This document shows, one piece after another, positions 1 to 5,582 of a DNA stretch of 7,192 nt. The stretch lies in the NCBI GenBank assembly GCA_004525155.1, contig SPDA01000088.1, positions 1 to 7,192 of the forward strand, given 5' to 3'. The translations under genes and the position numbers were made by a program. Below the pieces are notes generated by a model. It had not been told where the DNA came from and did not search any database. It was given only the letters and a program-made list of their open reading frames with translations. Numbering within the stretch: the stretch's first letter is position 1; the number at the start of each line of letters is the position of its first letter. The DNA is from Spirochaetales bacterium. GTDB taxonomy: Bacteria; Spirochaetota; Spirochaetia; SPDA01.

Positions 1-621
1 CTGCTTTTTCAGGTACCTGTCCCTGTGGAACTCCACAATCTTCAGCTTATCGAGGAATTCAGTGTTTTCCCATTCGTTTTCCTCCATCGAAACCAGCCGG
101 TCCGGATTAGCCGCAAAGGTTTCGTTCTGGAAAACGTTACCGTTCTGATCCACGATGAAGTTGTTTTTCTTTATATAAATCGGGCCCTGTTCTCCCAAAA
201 CCGGAAAACCTTCCTTGGTCAGGAGCATGCCCTCCTTGCCGAGAATGAAAGAGCCGTTTCGCGTGTATCTCTCGCCATAGGGTGTTTCAACAGCGAAGAA
301 CCCCCTGCCCTCCATGGCCATGTCGAAGGGATTGTCCGTCTGCTTGAAGGCGCCCTGGGTAAAATCCGTATATGCTTCGTTCAGCTCTACACCGGAACCG
401 AGTCTGCCGATTATGGGCGATGTATCCGCCGAACCTATGGGAAACGAGTACACCCCGTCGTCGTTCATCCGCCGGAGCAGGAGTTCGGGAAAGGCCTTAT
501 GAACGGAGGTGTCCTTTTTATAGCCGGTCACATCCACATTTGCCAGATTATTGGCTAGTATATCCATTTTGTGCATCTGCGCCACCATGCCGGAAGCGCC
601 TGTATACATTCCGCGGAGCAT
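1..621 (-). CDS. flgF: Flagellar basal-body rod protein, FlgF/FlgG family (3' end outside window)
   Basis: This is the first 207 codons of a reading frame that runs off the left edge without a stop. The product is a subunit of the flagellar rod, the shaft joining the basal body to the hook, exported by the flagellar type III apparatus. The N-terminus carries the rod/hook signature: a start like MLRGMYTGASGM, then ANNLANVDVTGYKKD at residues 23-37. The central FlgE/F/G core is visible at about 105-124 (GRGFF-V-TP-GE-YTRNGSF). FlgF proteins are usually about 250-270 residues, so roughly three quarters is present. The start at 621 is fixed by a very strong ribosome binding site (AGGAGGAGG) a few bases upstream and by the family N-terminus. 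FlgF is preferred over FlgG because the core resembles FlgF, but the two are close; spirochaetes carry such a pair (also named flhO/flhP), and flgG could lie just outside the window. Confidence 0.9.
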   Translation of the reverse strand, partial: MLRGMYTGASGMVAQMHKMDILANNLANVDVTGYKKDTSVHKAFPELLLRRMNDDGVYSFPIGSADTSPIIGRLGSGVELNEAYTDFTQGAFKQTDNPFDMAMEGRGFFAVETPYGERYTRNGSFILGKEGMLLTKEGFPVLGEQGPIYIKKNNFIVDQNGNVFQNETFAANPDRLVSMEENEWENTEFLDKLKIVEFHRDRYLKKQ

Positions 622-625
622 AAAA

Positions 626-635
626 CCCTCCTCCT
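626..635 (-). promoter_or_regulatory. Strong Shine-Dalgarno of the flgF-like gene
   Basis: Read on the minus strand, the ten bases AGGAGGAGGG end four bases before the ATG at 621. The tandem AGGAGG match to the 16S rRNA tail is the strongest ribosome binding site in the window. It contrasts with the plus-strand genes at 3929, 4795 and 6459, which have none. Confidence 0.85.
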
Positions 636-650
636 GTAGTCTCTTTACAA

Positions 651-677
651 TTATCGGAGATCGGGATAAAAGCTTAA
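651..677 (-). promoter_or_regulatory. Sigma-28 (FliA)-type promoter of the flgF-like gene
   Basis: Read on the minus strand, TTAAGCTT (670-677) and TCCGATAA (651-658) are separated by exactly 11 bases. The bacterial sigma-28 consensus is TAAAGTTT-N11-GCCGATAA, so the match is 6 of 8 and 7 of 8 positions at the canonical spacing. The transcript would start near 644, giving a 5' leader of about 20-25 nt that holds the ribosome binding site. Its position directly ahead of a flagellar gene supports a real motility promoter. In enterobacteria rod genes are normally under the earlier class 2 control, whereas sigma-28-like promoters have been reported for motility operons in treponemes. Confidence 0.75.
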
Positions 678-682
678 CCTGC

Positions 683-710
683 TTGATTTTTTTTCCGTAT
701 TGATTATAAT
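683..710 (+). promoter_or_regulatory. Sigma-70-type promoter of the tRNA-Thr gene
   Basis: TTGATT (683-688) and a perfect TATAAT (705-710) are separated by 16 bp. The start would fall near 717, about 7 bases before the mature tRNA end. The -10 lies in the self-complementary ATTATAAT (703-710), so TATAAT can also be read on the minus strand, but no -35 is seen in that direction. The promoter is back to back with the sigma-28 promoter of the flagellar gene. Confidence 0.7.
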
Positions 711-723
711 TGAGCGGTCTTAC

Positions 724-795
724 GCCAGAGTAGCTCAGTGGTAGAGCAGCTCACTCGTAATGAGCAGGTCCTGGATTCGATCTCCAGCTCTGGCT
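724..795 (+). tRNA. tRNA-Thr, anticodon CGU
   Basis: A complete 72-nt cloverleaf can be drawn. The acceptor stem is GCCAGAG (724-730) with CTCTGGC (788-794), seven perfect pairs. The D stem is GCTC/GAGC (733-736/744-747). The anticodon stem is GCTCA/TGAGC (749-753/761-765) around loop CTCGTAA, giving anticodon CGT (756-758), which reads ACG. The T stem is CTGGA/TCCAG (771-775/783-787) with loop TTCGATC. G1-C72, C2-G71 and G35-U36 agree with threonine identity. The discriminator base is T795. The 3' CCA is not encoded (GAA follows), so it must be added by the CCA-adding enzyme. Confidence 0.95.
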
Positions 796-819
796 GAAGT
801 TACACGTACGCGGCCATTT

Positions 820-842
820 CCCGCCGCTTCCCGCGGGGTTTT
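820..842 (+). terminator. Possible weak Rho-independent terminator after tRNA-Thr
   Basis: CCCGC (820-824) pairs with GCGGG (833-837) around an 8-base loop; CCGC (824-827) with GCGG (833-836) is an alternative. The stem is followed after one more G by TTTT (839-842). The position, 25 bases after the tRNA, is right for ending a monocistronic tRNA transcript. The stem and U-tract are short, so it would be modest. Confidence 0.5.
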
Positions 843-892
843 CTGATATGTAGAGGTCTGTAAAGTCTGCTGGATGGTTTATATCATTTTCA

Positions 893-907
893 GCCGGCTG
901 CGCCGAC
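893..907. repeat. Hairpin between the convergent tRNA gene and crp-type operon
   Basis: Six bases at 893-898 (GCCGGC) pair with 902-907 around a 3-base loop, with one G-U pair when read on the minus strand. Flanking AAAA/TTTT blocks could extend the stem around a bulge. It lies 11 bases past the stop codon of the minus-strand operon, where a terminator is expected, but no T-tract follows on either strand. It may be a 3'-end stabilising or processing structure. Confidence 0.35.
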
Positions 908-917
908 GTCCCGAAAA

Positions 918-1556
918 CTAGCGTTTTCGTTTCGAATTGACAAACCGCACAAAGTCGTTGATGTTCTTGACGATGATTTTATCCGCCAGTATTTCGATGC
1001 GCCGCTGGGTGACGAAGTGGTTCACCACCTGCCTGCACTTGTCCGGCGACATGCCCGCCCAGTGAGCTATATCGTCCACGGTGGTGTTGAAAACGCGTTC
1101 GTCCGAATCGGCGTCCTGGTTAGGCTGGCCTTCCGCCAGCATGATGAACACATCCGCAATTCTTGCCTGAACATCGTCCAGCGTCAGAATCATGAAACGC
1201 CGCTTCTGATCGTAGATGCGCTTGGTAAAGAGCTTTAAGAGCTTGAGGGCTATCTGGGGATTTCCCATCATGAGCACTTCGAAATTCTGCCGGTTGAACT
1301 CGAGGGCCTTCACTTTTTCGTGGGCTATGGCGGATGCGGACCGCGGCGCTTCCTCGAGGATGGCCATTTCTCCGAAAATTTCACCGGGATAGAGTATATC
1401 GATAATCTTTTCGATATTTCCCATGATCTTGACGATTTCTACACTGCCCGACTGAATCAGGTAAAAATTGTCACCCGGTTCGTATTCGCAGAAAATAATG
1501 TCGTCTTTCTGAAAGGTGACCGCGAATCTTTCAAAAACTGCTAAATCCAGTGCCAT
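918..1556 (-). CDS. Crp/Fnr-type transcriptional regulator with cyclic-nucleotide domain
   Basis: This 212-residue protein has the usual length and layout of a Crp-family regulator. An N-terminal cNMP-binding beta-roll (about 10-95) contains the phosphate-binding cassette FGEMAILEEAPRSASAIA at 61-78. Its glutamate E63 and the R72-S73 pair match the residues that hold the ribose and cyclic phosphate in Crp and PKA, so real cAMP or cGMP binding is likely. A long dimerisation helix (about 98-130) leads to a winged helix-turn-helix near 155-190 (TTVDDIAHWAGMSPDKCRQVV). The protein should act as a dimeric DNA-binding regulator. It is last in a minus-strand operon. Its ribosome binding site AGGAG (1565-1569) overlaps the TAG stop of the preceding gene, which suggests translational coupling. 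No Fnr-type cysteine cluster is seen. Target genes and exact ligand cannot be told from sequence. Confidence 0.9.
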   Translation of the reverse strand: MALDLAVFERFAVTFQKDDIIFCEYEPGDNFYLIQSGSVEIVKIMGNIEKIIDILYPGEIFGEMAILEEAPRSASAIAHEKVKALEFNRQNFEVLMMGNPQIALKLLKLFTKRIYDQKRRFMILTLDDVQARIADVFIMLAEGQPNQDADSDERVFNTTVDDIAHWAGMSPDKCRQVVNHFVTQRRIEILADKIIVKNINDFVRFVNSKRKR

Positions 1557-1567
1557 TCTCGATTCTC

Positions 1568-2563
1568 CTAAAGGCTGGATACGGCTTTTTTCGCCTTTCT
1601 GTACACGGACGCATCCTTTGGGGCCATGGTAATAATCTTGTTGTAAAAACTGACAGCCTTTTCCTTCGCATTCTTTTTCTCGTAACAGTTCCCGATATAA
1701 AAAAGGGCCTCCAGCAGTTCGGAATGCTTTGGGTATTTCTGAATCATGCCGGTAAAGTGTTTAATGCATTCGTCATAACTGCCGAGGGAGAAGAGGCATC
1801 TGCCTTCCTCGAAAATTGATTTTGCCTTGTATTCCTCATCGTTGCTCTGTTCTATGATTTTTTTGAACTCTTTGAAGGCTTCGGCGAATTTCTGCTGGCT
1901 GAACAGACTTACGCCGTTATAATATTTTTTTGCCACATCGGAAAGGTGCTTGCCTTCGGACGTGGATGTATCGAAGGAGGTCACGGCCGCGGGAGCTATG
2001 CCTCCGCCCTGATGCCCTTTTTTCTGGCAGTTGGCTTCCGCCTGCGCCATCTTGGGTGTTGCCTGATCGGAGAACCTGCCCGAGGGATAATAGGTCAGAT
2101 ACCGTCTGAAGGCATACAATGCCTGGGGATATTTTGCCGCGCCGAGATAGTATTCACCGATCTGGTACAGCCCCTCCTCCGGATCCTTTCCCTGCTCCTC
2201 CGCGGAGAGGAGGTTCTGCACCTGTTTATGGATTCTCCGCAGCTGGTTGGAAAAAACCTTGAGCATTTTCATGATGATTCGGGTATTCTTTGAGGCAATC
2301 TGTTCGAATTCGGGAACCGAGAATTCGATGACATTGGAGGGAAGCACGACAATGGCGGTTTCTTCCCGGGGATACTTCCCCAGGGCCGATTTGACGCCGA
2401 AAAACTCGCCGGTCTGAATAACATCCTGGATTTCCTGACCGGATTCTATGTCTACGGTTTTAAGGATTACTTTCCCTGAGTTGAGAATATAGGTTTTTTC
2501 ATTCATATCACCCTGGAAATAGATGACCGAGTTTGCCTTGAACTGTATTGCTTTTGGCGACAT
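1568..2563 (-). CDS. Cyclic-nucleotide-domain protein with C-terminal TPR repeats
   Basis: This 331-residue protein joins an N-terminal cNMP-binding fold (about 1-100) to TPRs instead of a DNA-binding domain. The phosphate-binding cassette is altered: at 52-70 it reads GEFFGVKSALGKYPREETA, so valine 57 stands where the ribose-binding glutamate of the FGE motif should be, and E67 replaces the usual Ser/Thr/Ala after R66. Ligand binding may be lost or changed. TPR-like helical pairs lie at about 131-164, 211-240, 246-280 and 284-316, with a Gly/Ala/Ser/Thr-rich linker at about 180-206. No signal peptide or membrane segment is seen, so it should be cytoplasmic. The start at 2563 has GGAG (2568-2571) and an upstream AAAGGA. 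The gene begins 15 bp after the amidohydrolase stop and ends 11 bp before the Crp-type regulator. A scaffold or partner for that regulator is an inference from context. Confidence 0.85.
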   Translation of the reverse strand: MSPKAIQFKANSVIYFQGDMNEKTYILNSGKVILKTVDIESGQEIQDVIQTGEFFGVKSALGKYPREETAIVVLPSNVIEFSVPEFEQIASKNTRIIMKMLKVFSNQLRRIHKQVQNLLSAEEQGKDPEEGLYQIGEYYLGAAKYPQALYAFRRYLTYYPSGRFSDQATPKMAQAEANCQKKGHQGGGIAPAAVTSFDTSTSEGKHLSDVAKKYYNGVSLFSQQKFAEAFKEFKKIIEQSNDEEYKAKSIFEEGRCLFSLGSYDECIKHFTGMIQKYPKHSELLEALFYIGNCYEKKNAKEKAVSFYNKIITMAPKDASVYRKAKKAVSSL

Positions 2564-2578
2564 GGTTCTCCAATCCTT

Positions 2579-3805
2579 TCAAATGTCTATCGGCATAAAG
2601 TCAAAACTCTTTTCAAATCCCACAGCTTTGCGGATACGCCTGAGCAGCGCTGCCGGATCGCCTTTTACAAGTTTTTTCCGTCCCCGGATGCTGACTTCCG
2701 TATACTCCCCGGTGTACGTGCTGAAGAGCGGTAAAAATACCCGGTCCCCGTACAGCGGTTCACCGTCGCAGGTCAGAAGCGCCACATCCTCAATCTGCGC
2801 CGAAAGCAGGGCCTCAAAGCAGTCCTCTTTCCGGGGCTTGATAAGTAAAAGGTCCGCCTGCTTTCCTTCACGTATGGTACCAGTTTTTTCCTCCATAAGA
2901 AAGGCCCTGGCCGGATTTTCGGTAACCATCCGGAATGCCAGCCGCGGCTCAAGGGCTTTTCCATACATCCTTCTGAAATAATACTCCGCTGCCCTCATCT
3001 CTTCAAGGAGGTTCACCGCACCCGTTGCCGTGGAGTCGGTGCCCAGGCTGACGTTTATTCCGGATTCGAGAATCTTCTGAATTTTGCAGGTAACATTAAA
3101 CATGAACATATTGGAAACCGGGCACCAGCCGATGTTCGCGCCGGCATCCCTCGTATCGAGTATATCCTGCCCGGAAAAACCGATACAGTGAATCAGTACA
3201 TCATGATAATCCAGACAGCCGCTTTTCTTGAGTATGCCGATGCCGTCCTGGGATTCCATATCGAATCCTTCCTCGAGGTGGGTTATAAAAGGCTGCCCCA
3301 GTTTTACCGCCTTTCCGTGCTCCTCCTCCATGCCTTCGCCCCAGCCCAGGTCATAGGACGAACACTCGTGTGCCAGGGTGTACTCTTCTATGACGTCGAG
3401 AGGCATAAGGGGCAGAAATTCCTTGTTCATCTCGTGGGGAAAATGATCGTTTACCCTGGCCACTCCCGATAAAATGTTTTTGTAGGCTCCAAGATAATAG
3501 CAGTCCAGGGCGCTGACATTGGATCTTTCCTCGTACAGGCCGGATGACTTGAGATCATTGTCCCAGAAGGACCAGTTAAGGTAGTAGGAATCCTCCGGAG
3601 GGCCCACCTTCGGAAGGTAATCCCCCCGGAGATGATCGTGAACATTGATAAGAGCGGGATAGAGATAATAGGATTCCGTCATATTGAAATTTTCGGCCGC
3701 CGTTTCCGACAGGGATGTAACGCGGCCTTCCTCTACCAGAACCGATACATTTTTCCGCATTCCCGTTTCCGTTACGCAGTCTACCTTACTTATCGAATAC
3801 TTCAT
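2579..3805 (-). CDS. Metal-dependent amidohydrolase, ATZ/TRZ (chlorohydrolase/deaminase) family
   Basis: With the start at 3805 this protein has 408 residues, normal for the amidohydrolase superfamily. Family motifs appear in order: HxH metal ligands H56 and H58 (INVHDHL), H176 with E179 (ITHLEEG), H206 (LIHCIGFS), WCPVSNMFM at 227-235, the catalytic and metal aspartate D257 (SLGTDS), and the C-terminal return to the beta-sandwich (GTIREGKQADLLLI, 309-322). Relatives deaminate or dechlorinate N-heterocycles such as guanine, adenosine-type nucleosides, cytosine and triazines; the substrate here cannot be assigned. ATG 3805 is chosen because AGGAAG (3814-3819) lies 8 bases upstream; the in-frame ATG at 3847 would add 14 residues but has no ribosome binding site. 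No signal peptide is seen. It is first in the operon with the two cNMP-domain genes. Confidence 0.88.
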   Translation of the reverse strand: MKYSISKVDCVTETGMRKNVSVLVEEGRVTSLSETAAENFNMTESYYLYPALINVHDHLRGDYLPKVGPPEDSYYLNWSFWDNDLKSSGLYEERSNVSALDCYYLGAYKNILSGVARVNDHFPHEMNKEFLPLMPLDVIEEYTLAHECSSYDLGWGEGMEEEHGKAVKLGQPFITHLEEGFDMESQDGIGILKKSGCLDYHDVLIHCIGFSGQDILDTRDAGANIGWCPVSNMFMFNVTCKIQKILESGINVSLGTDSTATGAVNLLEEMRAAEYYFRRMYGKALEPRLAFRMVTENPARAFLMEEKTGTIREGKQADLLLIKPRKEDCFEALLSAQIEDVALLTCDGEPLYGDRVFLPLFSTYTGEYTEVSIRGRKKLVKGDPAALLRRIRKAVGFEKSFDFMPIDI

Positions 3806-3849
3806 CGACGCTTCTTCCTGATTGTGCAATATAAAAACAGTTGTCATCT

Positions 3850-3879
3850 ATCATATCGGCCTAAATTTAAAAAAACTAA
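3850..3879 (-). promoter_or_regulatory. Tentative promoter of the amidohydrolase/cNMP operon
   Basis: On the minus strand TATGAT (3850-3855) makes a fair -10 element, with a weak TTAGTT (3874-3879) 18 bp upstream inside an A/T-rich stretch. A second possible -10, TATATT (3828-3833), lies closer to the gene but has no matching -35. The divergent gap of about 120 bp to the PHP gene must hold both promoters, so one is expected here, but the exact element is uncertain. Confidence 0.25.
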
Positions 3880-3901
3880 GTGCCTTGCGTAAAACTTCGG
3901 T

Positions 3902-3930
3902 TTGATACTGTTTCCAAAATAATGTAGTAT
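3902..3930 (+). promoter_or_regulatory. Promoter of the PHP gene, overlapping its first ATG
   Basis: TTGATA (3902-3907; 5 of 6 matches to TTGACA) and TAGTAT (3925-3930; 4 of 6 to TATAAT) are separated by the ideal 17 bp. Initiation about 7 bases downstream would fall at 3937-3938, exactly on the second in-frame ATG of the gene, giving a leaderless message. The -10 covers the first ATG (3929), which could then not be in the transcript. A more distant promoter cannot be excluded. Confidence 0.5.
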
Positions 3931-4765
3931 GGCCGGCATGATTGATTTACACACGCACTCGAAAAAATCCGACGGCAGCCTCTGGCCGAAAGAACTGATT
4001 GCCAGGGCTTCCGAACTCGGATTGAGTGCACTGGCACTCACAGACCATGATACGGTAGACGGCCTGGACGAAGCCCTGGAGGCATCTAAAAATTTCGGCC
4101 TTCAATTTGTACCCGGAGTTGAACTCGAAATTGAAAATGAAGGGGGGGAATTCCACCTGCTCGGCCTGGGCCTGAAAAACTGGCATGACGAATTATACGA
4201 GAAGCTCGTAAAGCTGAAGCGGATAAGACTCGAGCGAAACCACATAATATTTGGAAAAATCCGTGATTCCGGCATTCCCGCCCGGTTTGAGGAGGTGGAA
4301 CAACTGGCCGGAGACGACATTATCGCCAGGCCGCACTTTGCGAAACTTCTCGTTGAAAAAGGGGCGGCGTATTCTCTTCAGGATGCCTTCAATAAATATC
4401 TCGACGTGGGGAAGCCTTTCTATGAATCCAAGAAAAACCTGTCCCCCGTGGAAGCCTTTGAATTAATCAGGGCCGCCGGAGGTTATCCCGTTCTGGCGCA
4501 CCCGCTCTCCCTCAAGCTTTCCTGGGTGGAGCTGGAAAAGAAACTCGGGGAACTTAAAAGCCTGGGACTTTCCGGCGTGGAGTCATACTATTCCTCCTAT
4601 TCCCTGAAAAACTGCCGGCGCTTAAGTAAAATGGCAAGGCGGCAGGGACTTCTCTGCTCGGCAGGTTCCGATTTTCACGGCAGCTTCAAGGAAAACAAGG
4701 AACTCGGGCGCCTGGCCGGAGGTAAAAAAATTCCGGACAAATACCTCAATCCTTTTCTTGATTAG
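3929..4765 (+). CDS. PHP-domain phosphoesterase, TrpH/YciV (RNase AM) type
   Basis: The frame encodes 278 residues from ATG 3929, or 275 from ATG 3938. Numbered from 3938, the PHP metal-binding motifs are complete: H5 and H7 with D12 (DLHTHSKKSDG), D36-H37-D38 (LTDHDT), E62 (PGVE), H73, H133 (ARPHFAK), H188 (VLAHPL), and D245 with H247 (GSDFHG). This set and length fit the PHP group containing nucleoside 3',5'-bisphosphate phosphatases and the 5'-3' exoribonuclease RNase AM, which clear pAp-type nucleotides or trim RNA 5' ends with a multi-metal centre. The protein should be cytoplasmic. The start at 3938 is favoured because family members begin MxDLHTHS and the promoter would start the RNA there; no ribosome binding site precedes either ATG. 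A stop at 3920 blocks extension upstream. The mlaE-like gene follows after 29 bp. Confidence 0.88.
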   Translation: MAGMIDLHTHSKKSDGSLWPKELIARASELGLSALALTDHDTVDGLDEALEASKNFGLQFVPGVELEIENEGGEFHLLGLGLKNWHDELYEKLVKLKRIRLERNHIIFGKIRDSGIPARFEEVEQLAGDDIIARPHFAKLLVEKGAAYSLQDAFNKYLDVGKPFYESKKNLSPVEAFELIRAAGGYPVLAHPLSLKLSWVELEKKLGELKSLGLSGVESYYSSYSLKNCRRLSKMARRQGLLCSAGSDFHGSFKENKELGRLAGGKKIPDKYLNPFLD

Positions 4766-4794
4766 TTGATGGTCCTCCAGTTTTTATATAGTAT
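4766..4794 (+). promoter_or_regulatory. Candidate promoter of the mlaE-like gene, ending at its first ATG
   Basis: TTGATG (4766-4771) and TAGTAT (4789-4794) are 17 bp apart, starting directly after the stop codon of the PHP gene. The -10 hexamer is identical to that proposed for the PHP gene. Transcription would begin near 4801, the second in-frame ATG, again leaderless. The matches are only 4 of 6 in each box. Read-through from the PHP gene remains possible because no terminator lies between them. Confidence 0.4.
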
Positions 4795-5577
4795 ATGCCT
4801 ATGGTAGCCGCTATAGGCAGAGCGATACGCCTTAAACTGAAAGGTATCGCCTACGGCCTCGGTTTCTTTTTCCAGGTGCTTAAAGAAACTCTGTTTTTCG
4901 TAAGACGGAAACAGGTAGGCTTTAAAGTGCTTGTCATGCAGATCCTCTTTACAGGGTTTGAAGCGTTATCCGTTATAGCGATCCTGAGCCTTGCCCTGGG
5001 CGCCGTCATCATTATCCAGGGAGTGTCTCTCCTCCCCCAGTTCGGACAGGGGAAACTCATTTACACCATTCTCATTATCGTAATAACCAGGGAACTCGGT
5101 CCGATACTTACGGCTTTTATTATCATTGCGCGGTCAGGTACGGCCATTGCGGCGGAATTGGGCAACATGGTAATCAGTCATGAAATAGAAGCCTATATTT
5201 CGGTGGGCATAAACCCTATTTCCTACCTCGTGGTTCCCAGATTTTTAGGCGTTACGATTTCCATGTTCATCCTGAACCTGTATTTCAATATTTTCGGGCT
5301 TATCGGCTCCTTTCTTGTGGCGCAGCTCATCAAGCCCATACCCTTCGTGGAATATTTCAACAACCTGCTCGGTTCTCTGCGGGCCGTCGACATAACCGCT
5401 TCTCTGATAAAGAGCGTGATTTTCGGTATTATCATATCCGTTGTGGCCACCTACAACGGGTTCAAGGTACAGAGGTCCAGCACCGAAATTCCGCAGGTAG
5501 TCATCAAATCGGTAGGTCAGGGCGTCATTCTCTGCATTCTTGCCAATGCAGTCATATCCGTCATCAGCTATCTGTAG
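4795..5577 (+). CDS. mlaE: MCE-type ABC transporter permease (MlaE/YrbE family)
   Basis: This 260-residue integral membrane protein (258 from ATG 4801) is the permease of a lipid-transporting MCE complex in the inner membrane. An amphipathic N-terminal region (about 5-45) precedes hydrophobic segments near 52-75, 88-112, 145-180, 205-222 and 236-258. The family signature is clear at about 98-150: TRELGPILTAFIIIARSG, then AIAAELGNMVISHEIEAY, then the coupling stretch SVGINPISYLVVPR that contacts the ATPase. Length is normal for MlaE. No ribosome binding site precedes either ATG, and the TAG in frame at 4789 rules out an upstream start. The ATPase gene follows after 5 bp, so the two are co-translated partners. 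The MCE subunit gene follows the ATPase. Function is assigned by family; the lipid cargo and direction of transport are unknown. Confidence 0.92.
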   Translation: MPMVAAIGRAIRLKLKGIAYGLGFFFQVLKETLFFVRRKQVGFKVLVMQILFTGFEALSVIAILSLALGAVIIIQGVSLLPQFGQGKLIYTILIIVITRELGPILTAFIIIARSGTAIAAELGNMVISHEIEAYISVGINPISYLVVPRFLGVTISMFILNLYFNIFGLIGSFLVAQLIKPIPFVEYFNNLLGSLRAVDITASLIKSVIFGIIISVVATYNGFKVQRSSTEIPQVVIKSVGQGVILCILANAVISVISYL

Positions 5578-5582
5578 GAAAT

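Noticed and set aside
25..558. 177-codon open frame on the plus strand
   Set aside because: It is antisense to the flgF-like gene, whose protein carries clear rod-protein motifs and a strong ribosome binding site; the plus-strand product shows no recognisable domain.
703..710. Palindromic ATTATAAT as a two-way promoter
   Set aside because: On the minus strand no -35 box lies 16-18 bp upstream, and the flagellar gene has a better sigma-28 match closer to its start.
893..907. Hairpin as a Rho-independent terminator of the minus-strand operon
   Set aside because: No T-tract follows on either strand, so it is listed only as an inverted repeat.
3806..3847. 14-residue N-terminal extension of the amidohydrolase from ATG 3847
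   Set aside because: No ribosome binding site lies before ATG 3847, while AGGAAG sits 8 bases before ATG 3805, and the extension would overlap the likely promoter region.
4769..4807. 12-codon ORF overlapping the mlaE-like start
   Set aside because: It has no ribosome binding site, overlaps the candidate promoter, and ends after the mlaE ATG in another frame; its length is expected by chance.
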